Below the pieces are notes generated by a model. That model saw only the letters and a program-made list of their open reading frames with translations. It was not told the DNA's origin and searched no databases. A program made the translations under genes and the position numbers. Shown one piece after another: positions 15,154-23,990 of a DNA stretch of 64,000 bases. The DNA is from Sulfuricella denitrificans skB26 (GTDB lineage Bacteria; Pseudomonadota; Gammaproteobacteria; Burkholderiales; Sulfuricellaceae): contig NC_022357.1 of the NCBI RefSeq assembly GCF_000297055.2, positions 248,001-312,000 on the forward strand, given 5' to 3'. Each line of letters begins with the position of its first letter. Position 1 is the stretch's first letter.

Positions 15154-16908
15154 ATGCGCTCAAACGATACTGACTTCCGACCGGTATTCCATAAGCTAGG
15201 CCGTGGCATCCACCGGATAGCCTGGTTCGGGGACATAACTTACGCCAGCCGAACCGGAGGGTCTTCACCCATGGCCCAGCTCGTTCTATCCCGCTGGAAG
15301 GATAACGAGCACGCCGCTCGTATCCACCGGGACCAGTTCACCACCATAGCGATCCCCATAGCCTACCTTCGACTGTTCCGCATCGGCGATCTATGGAATG
15401 GCGAGGAACGGATCGGGACCGACAAGGACTTCGTCCAGGAAACCTTCGAGGACCTGACAATCAATGACGCTACAGTGGAAGTCGCGCCGACCGGTCTCCC
15501 TCTGAACCAAGGAGGCATTTCACTATACCCACTACCGTTTTCGGCCTTGGAAGCACACCGAGACCACACTGGGGCATTCTGCGCCCGTGTGCCCGTAGCC
15601 AACAACGTCACTCTAGTAGTGCCCTGCATGGAACTCATCCGCTTCTACTTCGGCGCAAGCGGAGGTCTCCTGAAGCGCCTATTTTCTGGCGCATTGGCTA
15701 GCCGTCAACTGTACACCTCGGCACGAATCAATCCCGCCACCGGGATCGCACACCTGGATCTGTTCCCAGGTCTTCCTGGCGTCGCGGCCAGCACAGTTGG
15801 ACGCATCGCGTTCGATCCGCAAGCACGAAAGGCCATGCGTTGGCTCGTTAACTCAGGGGTGAGCGCAGCCGCCAACAAGGAACGCCATTACCCTCGTACC
15901 ACATTTCCATTCCTTGGCGAGACGACCCTGACCGCTCAGGGCAGGTGGATCGAGCAAGGTAGGCACCGGGTGTTCCTGGCCGAACGGCTGGTCCGATGCA
16001 CACACCCGTTTCCTTTCCAGAAACTTTTCTACACGTCGCAGGTGAATCTGGCCGCTATGTCTAATGCCTCGCGCCAAAAATCAGAAAGAATGGCGAGACA
16101 TGACGAGGATCCCCGCCCCAAGGTCTATCTTACCGATGGAATGGTGGCTCGTGACCTGCAAGCGATGGCAGTACCTAGCCCCGAAGACATCGACTGCTCT
16201 TTTCCGGACCTCATGACAAAGCACGTCCGGAGAGTCAAGACGGCTAGACCGGTGGGCGCCCACCATCACGCGGCACCAGACGTTACTCTTGCTACTGGTG
16301 ACCCGTTGTCTTCCAGCAATAATCGGGAAGCCGAAGTGACCACTGAGACCGCAGAACAGGCCATTATAGAAACCTATCCCGAAGGGGCTGCCTTCTTGCA
16401 TCAAGTGATCGAAGATGTCAGGTTTGAGGGTAATGATTCCATCGAGATGGTTCCCATTCGAGATGAGGCTGCTAGCCAGGAGACCCCTTTCACGCGTGCG
16501 GACTACCTGGTGCCGACGACCGACTCTCGGCTTGAGACCATTTGGGCCACTCGGCTAAGTATTAGCGCCCCAGGCATAGAGCCCTCCCTGCTGCTGCTGG
16601 TCAAAGAAAAGCCGCCCTGGGCGAGCGAGAACAGCGACGACCAAGGCATCCTCTTGCCCTACCGCCCCGATAAGGATCCGCAGGGTCACGTGCTTGAAAA
16701 ACTTCTCATCGATTTCGCAGGTATGGACAGAGGGCCGGACCCGAACGAAGGCACGGTGAACTATCCAGGACAAATCGGATTGTCTTACGGCGTCAGTGCC
16801 CTGCTGCCCTTTCTGATGCGGGTATGGGGGATAGAGAACAAGCATTACGAAGAACAGAAGCGCCAACGTGCGTTAAGTGTCACACCCCTAGAAAGTGGCG
16901 TAGGATAA
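15154..16908 (+). CDS. Large hypothetical protein of unknown family
   Basis: A 584-residue soluble protein that I cannot place. The N-terminal 310 residues look like one or two globular domains (RIAWFGDITYASRTGG..., LVLSRWKDNEHAARIHRDQF, then ELIRFYFGASGGLLKRLF). A variable histidine- and serine-containing linker (about residues 355-410) is followed by a C-terminal domain (LETIWATRLSISAPGIEPSLLLLV to the end). I considered the Tn7 accessory selector TnsE, which has a similar length, but see no motif to support it. It lies 47 bases after the previous gene on the same strand. Confidence 0.65.
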   Translation: MRSNDTDFRPVFHKLGRGIHRIAWFGDITYASRTGGSSPMAQLVLSRWKDNEHAARIHRDQFTTIAIPIAYLRLFRIGDLWNGEERIGTDKDFVQETFEDLTINDATVEVAPTGLPLNQGGISLYPLPFSALEAHRDHTGAFCARVPVANNVTLVVPCMELIRFYFGASGGLLKRLFSGALASRQLYTSARINPATGIAHLDLFPGLPGVAASTVGRIAFDPQARKAMRWLVNSGVSAAANKERHYPRTTFPFLGETTLTAQGRWIEQGRHRVFLAERLVRCTHPFPFQKLFYTSQVNLAAMSNASRQKSERMARHDEDPRPKVYLTDGMVARDLQAMAVPSPEDIDCSFPDLMTKHVRRVKTARPVGAHHHAAPDVTLATGDPLSSSNNREAEVTTETAEQAIIETYPEGAAFLHQVIEDVRFEGNDSIEMVPIRDEAASQETPFTRADYLVPTTDSRLETIWATRLSISAPGIEPSLLLLVKEKPPWASENSDDQGILLPYRPDKDPQGHVLEKLLIDFAGMDRGPDPNEGTVNYPGQIGLSYGVSALLPFLMRVWGIENKHYEEQKRQRALSVTPLESGVG

Positions 16909-16933
16909 GAAAAACAACCCCTCGTGAAATCTT

Positions 16934-17191
16934 ATGCCTTGGCCCGTTATCCTAACGACTCTGACTCTCGCCCTAGTTTCTGCTTGGCTGGTATTTATAC
17001 GAAACTGGGAGGCGTGGCAGGCGATGCTGGCTGTTGCATTTGCCGCTTTTGGAATCATCAGTTTATTGATAGTCGCGATTCAGCTTCTCTCGGATCGGGA
17101 TGGCCGTGCTGAGAACTGGCGTGTTGTCAAAAAGACATTCGATGATGATCTGGACCAGATGCTCAAGTATTTCCGGATTAGGAAAAGGTAA
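16934..17191 (+). CDS. Small membrane protein
   Basis: An 85-residue protein with two likely membrane helices, residues 4-22 (PVILTTLTLALVSAWLVFI) and 29-53 (AMLAVAFAAFGIISLLIVAIQLL), and a basic, soluble C-terminal tail (VVKKTFDDDLDQMLKYFRIRKR). It follows the 15154 gene by 25 bases. Family unknown. Confidence 0.55.
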   Translation: MPWPVILTTLTLALVSAWLVFIRNWEAWQAMLAVAFAAFGIISLLIVAIQLLSDRDGRAENWRVVKKTFDDDLDQMLKYFRIRKR

Positions 17192-17439
17192 CCCTTACTC
17201 TCTTTATTGGCGCCCCGGTGCTAGTTTCCCCAGTGCCTGGACTTACAAGCTGCCGTAGCTGGGCATTTTATTGTGGGTTAAATAATTATCTAATTTCAAA
17301 TAATTATTAATAATTTTGTGGAGGGACGCGCTTGGGCTATTTAGAGGCCAAATCAGCAGCGTGGAAGCTGATAACTAGCGACGCCAAGCTGAGGTGCCGA
17401 GGCGGGGTGGACTGCCAAAGAAACACCTCGATGGACGGG

Positions 17440-17778
17440 CTAGAGTCGCACATTTGCGAAATGGATATTCGGCAAGCCTGCTGCAATCCAACTTAAAACC
17501 GCTTTTGATACAATTTTCTGTGTTTCGTCAGGGAGATAGTCATAAACACTCGTGTACATATAAAAATCCGACCACCCACGATCTATCACTTCAGTAGAAA
17601 GATGTATTAATTTTGGACCATCTTCAGAGTCTTCGTTGACACCAAGTTTGTCAATGGTTTCTGCTGCAATAGATTTCGCGTGAGTTCTGGTTGTTTCAAT
17701 AACGACAAGCCCGTGTTCGCGTAGACAGTCGCAAACTAATTCGATTTGTATGTCGCCAGAGAGAACGGGGACGAGCAT
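17440..17778 (-). CDS. Hypothetical protein
   Basis: About 112 residues from the ATG at 17778 (MLVPVLSGDIQIELVCDCLREHG...). The open frame continues upstream to 17883, but that part overlaps the DUF4236 gene and is unlikely to be coding. No family is recognised; the sequence is soluble and of mixed alpha/beta character. It is the last gene of the run 19763-17440 on the minus strand, 14 bases downstream of the DUF4236 stop. Confidence 0.55.
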   Translation of the reverse strand: MLVPVLSGDIQIELVCDCLREHGLVVIETTRTHAKSIAAETIDKLGVNEDSEDGPKLIHLSTEVIDRGWSDFYMYTSVYDYLPDETQKIVSKAVLSWIAAGLPNIHFANVRL

Positions 17779-17792
17779 GGGTATCCGCAGGA

Positions 17793-17809
17793 CTATCCCG
17801 CAGGGATAG
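17793..17809. other. Small hairpin at the 3' end of the DUF4236 gene
   Basis: CTATCCC-GCA-GGGATAG forms a seven-pair stem that includes the stop codon of the DUF4236 gene. No T-tract follows on either strand, so it is not a standard terminator; it might affect translation of the downstream gene at 17778. Confidence 0.4.
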
Positions 17810-18905
17810 CACCGTTTCCCTCCTGGGGGATTTTCTGACCCAACAAGGCAATTGCTGCTGCGAAGCTCTCGCCGCCGCCACACTGCGAGATTTGCAACAC
17901 CTCGTTTAGCCCCGTTTGACTGGATAAGGAAATCTCCTCATATAGACAGATAGGCAGCTCCTTGTTGTCCTTGAACCGGCGATCCGGACCTCCAGACTTG
18001 TTGACATATTTCCACGTCCTATCCACAACCTTTGCGTCCCTTGGAACGGGGTCACTCTCGATGAACCTCCTTGTTCCAACATTGACGCGAAGCTCTTGAT
18101 AGCCGACGGCTCCAACGCCGTTTTGATCGTAGATGAGGACGCGGTCGGGAAAGAAGTGCAGCGTTTGGCGACCAACCCCGATGGCTATCGTTTCGATGTT
18201 GGTCTTGACGTAGGGTGGTTCTGCCCTGCGAACAAACGTTTGCTTTCGGCTAACGAGGTTGCTCGCACCGGCGTGATACTTTCGATCATGAACCTTCCCC
18301 TCAGCCTCGATATGCCATGCCGCTGCGCAATCAGCCAACCTTCCGGCGCAACTGTGAAGCTGTCCATAGGCATTTTCCATCTCGGGATCGAAGTCATAGA
18401 AAAGTACGACCGTTTTGGCAAGGGCGTCTCGACCATGAGCAACGTATGTGCCCGCAATAGCCACCAGGAAAAGTAGCACCAATAACCAATTCGGCCACCC
18501 CGACGACAACCCAACGATAAGAACCGCCATTGAGGCCACAGCCACAATAGGCCAAAGCCGTGTGGTCTTTTGTTTTTGATTCAGTTCATTCAAAAGCTCA
18601 CGCGAGGAAGAGTCAACGATTTGGGCAACGTCCGCCGACTCGATTTCTTCGAGCGGCGCACGTGTTCCCGGTGGGATTTGAGGGTCAAGTCGCTGCGCAG
18701 GCTGGCGTCGCTGCTCGGAAGGTGCAGAGGATGACGGAATGGTTGCTCTGTAATACAACCCACCTCGACCCATGTGGACATAGTTGCCTCGCGGCCCGAC
18801 TCCGAAGCGTAGTCCTTTTACACCTGCGGAAACTCCGATACCCGACTTCGAAAGATTGAAGCGGAGAGGACCAACACTAATGCTCTTACGAAGATAGAAA
18901 CCCAT
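17793..18905 (-). CDS. DUF4236 domain protein
   Basis: A 370-residue protein beginning with the DUF4236 domain: MGFYLRKSISVGPLRFNLS, then SGIGVSAGVKGLRFGVGPRG and GRGGLYYRATIP (residues 1-56). After a linker come two adjacent membrane helices near residues 118-155 (WPIVAVASMAVLIVGLSSGW and LLVLLFLVAIAGTYVAHG), and then a soluble domain of about 200 residues. The family is widespread in defence and mobile regions, with no established activity. It starts three bases after the methyltransferase stop, so the two are co-transcribed. Confidence 0.82.
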   Translation of the reverse strand: MGFYLRKSISVGPLRFNLSKSGIGVSAGVKGLRFGVGPRGNYVHMGRGGLYYRATIPSSSAPSEQRRQPAQRLDPQIPPGTRAPLEEIESADVAQIVDSSSRELLNELNQKQKTTRLWPIVAVASMAVLIVGLSSGWPNWLLVLLFLVAIAGTYVAHGRDALAKTVVLFYDFDPEMENAYGQLHSCAGRLADCAAAWHIEAEGKVHDRKYHAGASNLVSRKQTFVRRAEPPYVKTNIETIAIGVGRQTLHFFPDRVLIYDQNGVGAVGYQELRVNVGTRRFIESDPVPRDAKVVDRTWKYVNKSGGPDRRFKDNKELPICLYEEISLSSQTGLNEVLQISQCGGGESFAAAIALLGQKIPQEGNGAIPAG

Positions 18906-18908
18906 GGG

Positions 18909-19763
18909 CTATTCCTTTAATTCTGACCCCGCCAACGACTCGGATCGATCGATAACCGCCTTGGCAGACCCAAGCGCTATAACCTTGGCCACAGCCATAT
19001 CGGCTGACGTCAAATACTGAATATGGGAGGTGTGAAGACTATCTTCCATTTTTTTGAGGAAAGTTGCCTCTTTCGTTACTACGTAGCCATTTCCTGCCAA
19101 TTCACTATGATTTTCAACGAGCTGACTGCGCAGAGCGTCTTTGTCGCTCCATGAGCGCATAGCCATGCGATCCACAATCTGAACAGTGCCGCCCTGCTTA
19201 AGACAGGATCGCCCTAACTCATAGCATTGCTTATGTACCTGCTCACGATAGAATGGCATTTCGCTGCCATCGAAGCTTTTTAGTTGCTTACCCAACTGGG
19301 CCGAAATGGCCCCTGGGCTTGATCCAATCATCCAGCAGACGAGTGCATCGAATGCTTGATATGGAAGACTTGTTGCTAGTGTGGGGTCAAACGCATTCAC
19401 CTGAACAATGTGCACTTGAGTGTCTGCCGCCAAATCACGGTGATTAAGTGCCTCAAGCGATATCACTTCGACTGAAATCCCGCTGGCTTTCAGGTGCTCA
19501 ACCGCTATGGCCACTAAGTGCTCGTTATCCTCAAGAGACACCACCCACATGCCCGCTTGGACCAAACTCAATGTGCTGGCGCCTGAACCACAACCTACTT
19601 CCAACACTAAGTGCTTGTCACCCAATTGTTGAGTCATCCAAGCGTAGTGCCGATTCACAGAAAAATGCTCGGCCGAGGCTTTCCATTCATGCGCATATTC
19701 CTGGGGAGTCATTGCCCGACCAAATATCGTGTTCATGTCATTCATTTTATTTTGTGGTTCCAT
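18909..19763 (-). CDS. Class I SAM-dependent methyltransferase
   Basis: A 284-residue Rossmann-type methyltransferase. Motif I is VLEVGCGSGASTL (about residues 53-65), followed by the acidic end of strand two (VVSLEDNEHLV). No NPPY-type DNA methyltransferase motif is present, so a small-molecule, RNA or protein substrate is more likely. Alternative starts a few codons in (residues 5 and 8) cannot be excluded. It heads the minus-strand operon with the DUF4236 gene and the 17440 gene. Confidence 0.8.
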   Translation of the reverse strand: MEPQNKMNDMNTIFGRAMTPQEYAHEWKASAEHFSVNRHYAWMTQQLGDKHLVLEVGCGSGASTLSLVQAGMWVVSLEDNEHLVAIAVEHLKASGISVEVISLEALNHRDLAADTQVHIVQVNAFDPTLATSLPYQAFDALVCWMIGSSPGAISAQLGKQLKSFDGSEMPFYREQVHKQCYELGRSCLKQGGTVQIVDRMAMRSWSDKDALRSQLVENHSELAGNGYVVTKEATFLKKMEDSLHTSHIQYLTSADMAVAKVIALGSAKAVIDRSESLAGSELKE

Positions 19764-19852
19764 TTTTATTTGAATTACGTAGCGATATCCTTAATTAACG
19801 CCAACCCCGCCGACCCAAGAGGGGCTGTCGCTCCCACATGCAGCCCAGAAAA

Positions 19853-20137
19853 CTAATTCGGAACGATTGGAGGGTCTTCCGTGTTACAAGTACAGGAGGG
19901 AGAGTTGGAGCCATCACAGCAAACCACCCTGCCACCTTGGCAACCACAAACACCTTGTTGCCATGAGCAACAGCCTCTTTGAGCCACTTGCTCTTTATCA
20001 GCAGACAAAACCTGCTGGCATTGCTCTTTTTGTATTAACCCCTGATCCTGGCTTTGACTTGTGGTATTAACATCGGCAAAAGCGCCAGAAAAAGCGAGAC
20101 TAGCGAGAAGAATAAAAAGTAGCTTCTTCATGTTCAC
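19853..20137 (-). CDS. Small cysteine-rich secreted protein
   Basis: A 94-residue protein with a clear signal peptide (MKKLLFILLASLAFSGAFA). The mature part has eight cysteines packed in its second half (QRGCCSWQQGVCGCQGG, then VVCCDGSNSPSCTC), suggesting a disulfide-knotted extracytoplasmic peptide. No family is recognised. It lies six bases downstream of the DUF2938 gene on the same strand, so the two may be co-transcribed. Confidence 0.65.
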   Translation of the reverse strand: MNMKKLLFILLASLAFSGAFADVNTTSQSQDQGLIQKEQCQQVLSADKEQVAQRGCCSWQQGVCGCQGGRVVCCDGSNSPSCTCNTEDPPIVPN

Positions 20138-20143
20138 ACTCCT

Positions 20144-20650
20144 TTATTTCGCGGTACTGTACACACCTAAGCCCATCGTGATAACAGCCCCGACCCCGAG
20201 GCCATAGGGAATATGGGAAAGCGTGCTTGCAAGCAAGGCATTTGAGCCTTGAGGTCCGCCCCGCCCGAAAAATCCCCAGCCAAATGAGGGAAAAAGAATG
20301 AACCAAGGCAGCAATGACGTAGCTAAACCGAATAGCAGACCGCCAAGCAAATGATTACTCGGGAGGGGCTGTCCAGTGGCTTGAAAAAAGAGTGGGTAGA
20401 TAAGCGCCACCCCGCCGCCGCCGACAAGGAAATGGAATGCCCAGCCCATTTTCACCTCATGGGGAAATGGCCTGGAATTGAGGATGTTGGTATGAACGAA
20501 CTGCCCACGCAGCAAGCCCAGAAACCAACGACCAACCAAAGCGATATTTACTCCGCTGGTAATGCCGACTTTAGCCGCATAAGTTTCGGTGACATCCATG
20601 AGTACGGCACCGACTATGCCGCCAAGAAATGCCCAAGCGATTATTTCCAT
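20144..20650 (-). CDS. DUF2938-type membrane protein
   Basis: A 168-residue integral membrane protein with about four helices (residues 3-17, 70-90, 100-124 and 143-163). The start MEIIAWAFLGGIVGAVLMDVTETYAAKVG and the central GWAFHFLVGGGGVALIYPLFF match the DUF2938 pattern. Role unknown. It is followed six bases later by the cysteine-rich secreted protein gene. Confidence 0.75.
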   Translation of the reverse strand: MEIIAWAFLGGIVGAVLMDVTETYAAKVGITSGVNIALVGRWFLGLLRGQFVHTNILNSRPFPHEVKMGWAFHFLVGGGGVALIYPLFFQATGQPLPSNHLLGGLLFGLATSLLPWFILFPSFGWGFFGRGGPQGSNALLASTLSHIPYGLGVGAVITMGLGVYSTAK

Positions 20651-20756
20651 TATTCACCTTGAGTGGATCAGCGTTTGAATTCACCGGCCTGCGCGACTTT
20701 TCGCGCAAGCCTAGTGGAATGATGGGTTGGGCAATGGTCGTTACCAGCGAAAACAA

Positions 20757-21026
20757 TTACAAGTTATTCTTAAGCCAACTGGAACAGTCGTCATCAAACC
20801 CAGTCCATGCTCCAACACCGGACAAAACGGCAACAAGTAATGAATCGTTATTATCAATAGCCGGGGTAAGCGAGTCTCGCACCTGAACCGCCGTGAGACT
20901 TGATTTCACGATCCATGTTGAATCTAGGCAGTGCCACCAAATGCCAATTTTTTTTATTGCCTCAAACAGGTCGTTGTAATTTTGCCCTGGCTGATTGAGA
21001 TCATAGGTAATGAGATATGTTGCCAT
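20757..21026 (-). CDS. Cas2/VapD-like ferredoxin-fold small protein
   Basis: An 89-residue protein starting MATYLITYDLNQPGQNYNDL, the pattern of the stand-alone Cas2-like proteins often labelled SinR family. The first strand with its Asp (YDL), the helix ending WWHCLDSTWIV and the strand DSLLVAVLSG fit a ferredoxin-like fold. No cas1, other cas gene or repeat array lies nearby, so a CRISPR role is not supported. Possible nuclease or toxin relatives include VapD; activity is unknown. Confidence 0.75.
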   Translation of the reverse strand: MATYLITYDLNQPGQNYNDLFEAIKKIGIWWHCLDSTWIVKSSLTAVQVRDSLTPAIDNNDSLLVAVLSGVGAWTGFDDDCSSWLKNNL

Positions 21027-21103
21027 TTGAGGCTCCTTGTTGATGGAATCTAATGTAATTGTAACAGGCGCCCGCGCAAAGGATCACGTTGCAAAGCGCC
21101 CAC

Positions 21104-21538
21104 TTACCGGGTGTCCTGTTGCCCGGTAAGCCGGGCATAGGCGCTAGCAATGGAGCAAACGCCTTGCTTCGATAACAACCAAGCCATGGCATCGCTTCGA
21201 TTCAAAAAGACTTTCAGATTCCATCTCTCATCCCGTGGATATGAGGCCAATGTTTCCGTGGAAAGTATTGTCGCCCGATTGTAAGCGACCACGGCCATTA
21301 CATTTATTTCTTTCAGGGTAGCCAACTTTTGTTGGGCATCGAAATTATATGTGTAGGAGTTAACCTTATTAACGAGTAACGAAAATGGGGCTCGTAAATG
21401 TGAAAGCAAAAAGTCATGGTATTGACCCACCATATTTACGTCCATTTCAACGCCATCATTAATCATGACTTCAGCAATATCTTCTCGAAGGATAATAATT
21501 TTGGCAAAAGGCAGCTCATGTAAGCTCATATTAATCAC
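21104..21538 (-). CDS. STAS/SpoIIAA-like small protein
   Basis: A 144-residue soluble protein. The pattern of short strands and helices (AKIIILREDIAEVMIND, PFSLLVNKVNSYTY, NVMAVVAYNRATILSTETLA, LKVFLNRSDAMAWLLSK) resembles STAS/SpoIIAA-like proteins of unknown function; this is a tentative reading by pattern only. It stands 77 bases upstream of the Cas2-like gene on the same strand. Confidence 0.6.
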   Translation of the reverse strand: MINMSLHELPFAKIIILREDIAEVMINDGVEMDVNMVGQYHDFLLSHLRAPFSLLVNKVNSYTYNFDAQQKLATLKEINVMAVVAYNRATILSTETLASYPRDERWNLKVFLNRSDAMAWLLSKQGVCSIASAYARLTGQQDTR

Positions 21539-21960
21539 CCAGCCGCCCAGCCTTGGATACTAAGATCCTTAGAACATGGGATTCAACAACTGCACGATTC
21601 ATTATGAGCGCCCCGAAGTACCTTGTTAGCATATGCCATAATAATACAAAAACTTATCAAGTGACTGTTTATGCGAAAATATTCAATCTACTCTTCCTGA
21701 CATATGTCAGCTTTTTTGCGGTCTTTACTACTCCACTATTTTGGCACCGAACATAATATTAAGCGGCGGGTTTAATCGGAATACACAGTATCGATGTGAC
21801 AAAGTGCAGCGACATGCTTCCTTTTTGGACCAACTGCAAAATTACGGGCCTTAAAGCCTCTCGCATCCGGGCCAGTTCATAGAGTATGCTCACCACGTAA
21901 TTCCTGGTGCATATATTTCTCTGCAATAATTTTTACTTTGGGCCTTTCTCTATTGCGTGT
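21539..21960. other. Intergenic stretch without a supported gene
   Basis: About 420 AT-rich bases between divergent genes. It should hold the promoters of the genes at 21538 and 21973. An AGGAG ribosome binding site at 21961-21965 supports the 21973 start. I see no RNA gene, strong hairpin or repeat. Confidence 0.5.
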
Positions 21961-21972
21961 AGGAGATCATGA

Positions 21973-22953
21973 ATGGGTTGGAACGACCATATAGACGACA
22001 GTGAACTTGGCAATCTTCCGCCAGAGGCATTCAGTCCATTTAATGTTGATGAGCCATTTGACCCTCAAGATCATTGGCTCGAGACAGCAGATGAAGAAGA
22101 GCAACGAATTGCGATGCGAGAATGGTTTTTGGCACGCTTCTGTGACCCAGCTATCGAGACTCCCTACAACGGTCGCGAGGGAGGATATCTTTTCATTAAC
22201 GGAGGGCCTTATGACCCTGATGATGAGATATCTCACCGTTTTGCCGGTATTGTTGACGACGATGTTATTCAGGAGGTCGTCCACGATTTATATACTGAGG
22301 TTGGTAACCAATGGGCTCCAATTCGCGATGATTTTCCCAGTGATTTCGATTTCGATGAGCGGTTTGATCTTCAACTTCTGACCAGCAATGAACCGTTGGA
22401 CAAGCTCAAGGCACGCTTGCAGCATGCCCGACTAGTTCTCACCCTTGAAGGGGATGAGGTTGCAAAGTCACTTGCTGAAAAGCTGGTCTTCGGTGGAACG
22501 GTCGCGGCTCTGGAGGCTTTCCTATGGGAGACGGTAGATTACTGGGTTGAGCATGACGAAAGGGCTCTACACGATATCGTGACGCGAATCCCAGCGCTGA
22601 AAGACCAACCGATGAAGCTTGGTGACATCTTCAAGCAACATGCCGGCCTAAAGGAGCACGTTAAGGGTTACTTACAAAATCTCGTCTGGCATCGCTGGGA
22701 TAGAGTTGCACCGCTACTCAAAACCGGACTCGGCATAGAGCCCCCCAGTTTCAAGCAATTTGAGGAAGCACTCGTCAAACGCCATCATATTGTTCATCGA
22801 AGCGGCCATGACAAGACTGGGAATCCAATCTCGGTAACGAAGGAAGAAATAGGTTCACTGTGCGATATGATTGAAGCATTCGCCACTGAAATCCATGCCA
22901 AGCTGGCACCGCGAGGCCTTCCATTGAATGAGAATAATACTGGAGAGTTTTGA
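21973..22953 (+). CDS. HEPN-domain protein (predicted ribonuclease-like)
   Basis: A 326-residue protein. The C-terminal part has a HEPN-type active-site motif, Arg270-x4-His275, in KRHHIVHRSGH, preceded by helices that include GGTVAALEAFLWETVDYW; this resembles MAE_28990/RiboL-PSP-type HEPN domains. The acidic N-terminal 140 residues (FINGGPYDPDDEISHRF...) are not recognised. HEPN proteins are often RNases in toxin-antitoxin or abortive-infection systems. No obvious antitoxin gene (for example a nucleotidyltransferase) is next to it. The start is set by AGGAG seven bases upstream. Confidence 0.7.
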   Translation: MGWNDHIDDSELGNLPPEAFSPFNVDEPFDPQDHWLETADEEEQRIAMREWFLARFCDPAIETPYNGREGGYLFINGGPYDPDDEISHRFAGIVDDDVIQEVVHDLYTEVGNQWAPIRDDFPSDFDFDERFDLQLLTSNEPLDKLKARLQHARLVLTLEGDEVAKSLAEKLVFGGTVAALEAFLWETVDYWVEHDERALHDIVTRIPALKDQPMKLGDIFKQHAGLKEHVKGYLQNLVWHRWDRVAPLLKTGLGIEPPSFKQFEEALVKRHHIVHRSGHDKTGNPISVTKEEIGSLCDMIEAFATEIHAKLAPRGLPLNENNTGEF

Positions 22954-23018
22954 GTCGGTCGGCATCATGCAAATTCAACGTGACTGAATATTAACCTCAG
23001 CACGAAATCCACACACCG

Positions 23019-23654
23019 TTACGCGGTCGCTGGATTGCTTTGCAAATACTGAATCAAAGCCTGGAATTGAGATTGGGCTTTTCCGCTAGGATCAATGATG
23101 GAGTGGCTAAAATATTTCTCGATGTTTGCCGCAGTAATTTCCGTGTTGATCGGATCGTAAGTAGTTCCATTGGCGCCGCCGGCCGTATGCCCCATCATCC
23201 TGATGAGTGCAATCTGGCTCAGGCCTGCGACAGCGGCCGTGTTGCCGCTGGCAACCATTTTGTTATACAGCGTTTTTTCCGCAGGGTTGAGATTGGCCAT
23301 GGTATTGACGAGCCCCCCGGCCTTTTGCGCGTAATCGAGTTCTTCAGCTGTAAGACTGTCGGGGCCATGGTTTTCTTTCATCTTGTCGCGGATTGCAGCG
23401 AACCTGGTGTCGTGGGCGAGCACGTAATCCGTTTCTTCCTGCGTTCTGCTCAAGGCGTCTTTAGACTTGATCTCGGTGAGCCTGGCGTCGACTGAATTGG
23501 TGGAAGATAGCGCAAGTGCATCCCATGCTGCTTGCGAGATGGTCACTGCATCGGCGGTTTTTGCCGGTTCACCGGCAGAGGTTTGCCGCTGGGGCGGCAA
23601 GGTTGTTTTTGCCGCAACCGCAGGCAAGGCTGCATAGGGCTGTATTGTTATCAT
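23019..23654 (-). CDS. Hypothetical protein
   Basis: A 211-residue protein that I do not recognise. The N-terminus is alanine/threonine-rich and low in complexity (residues 1-40), followed by a helical domain (SKDALSRTQEETDYVLAHD, then TAEELDYAQKAGGLVNTMANLNPAEKTLYNKMV). No signal peptide or membrane segment is seen. Its composition is closer to the backbone than to the AT-rich cargo. It lies beside a decayed response-regulator fragment on the opposite strand. Confidence 0.6.
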   Translation of the reverse strand: MITIQPYAALPAVAAKTTLPPQRQTSAGEPAKTADAVTISQAAWDALALSSTNSVDARLTEIKSKDALSRTQEETDYVLAHDTRFAAIRDKMKENHGPDSLTAEELDYAQKAGGLVNTMANLNPAEKTLYNKMVASGNTAAVAGLSQIALIRMMGHTAGGANGTTYDPINTEITAANIEKYFSHSIIDPSGKAQSQFQALIQYLQSNPATA

Positions 23655-23758
23655 GGCATCCTCGATTGCCTGTGTAATTGATTTGCATTAAGCAACTTGT
23701 ATGCCATAGCCATCTCGGCCAGATTGCAATCTGCCGACCTGATGCGCTGTTTATAGGC

Positions 23759-23990
23759 ATCAGCACACTATCCGTTTTCGTGGTCGAGCCTTCCAATGTT
23801 TAATCCCAGTTTATTGATGCGCACCTGAAAACGATTGGCGTCCTGTCCTCCAAAGTGTTCAAGGATGGCGCGAGTGCGTTGAAGGCGATGGGCGGAGAGA
23901 ATCGTCCCGACGTCATCATCAGTTCGATGCGCATGCCTGACATGACCGGGGTGACTTGGTGGGGCGCTGCGCGCCGATGGCGAGACAAAC
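23759..23990 (+). pseudogene. Response-regulator receiver domain remnant
   Basis: On the plus strand the frame reads SVFVVEPSNV, then a TAA, then SQFIDAHLKTIGVLSSKVF and ASALKAMGGENRPDVIISSM followed by RMPDMTG. This is the first two thirds of a CheY-like receiver domain, with the phosphoacceptor-loop region IISSMRMPDMTG. The TAA replaces a residue in the first helix (CAA to TAA would explain it). Similarity ends just before the internal transposon end at 23989. There is no start codon or output domain, so it is a fragment, probably a chromosomal leftover trapped inside the island. Confidence 0.65.

Noticed and set aside
15154-16908. Assignment as the Tn7 selector TnsE
   Set aside because: Only length is comparable; no motif supports it, and the gene is nearly 9 kb from the tns operon.
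20757-21026. Cas2-like protein as a sign of a CRISPR system
   Set aside because: No cas1, effector gene or repeat array occurs in the window; stand-alone proteins of this fold are common outside CRISPR.
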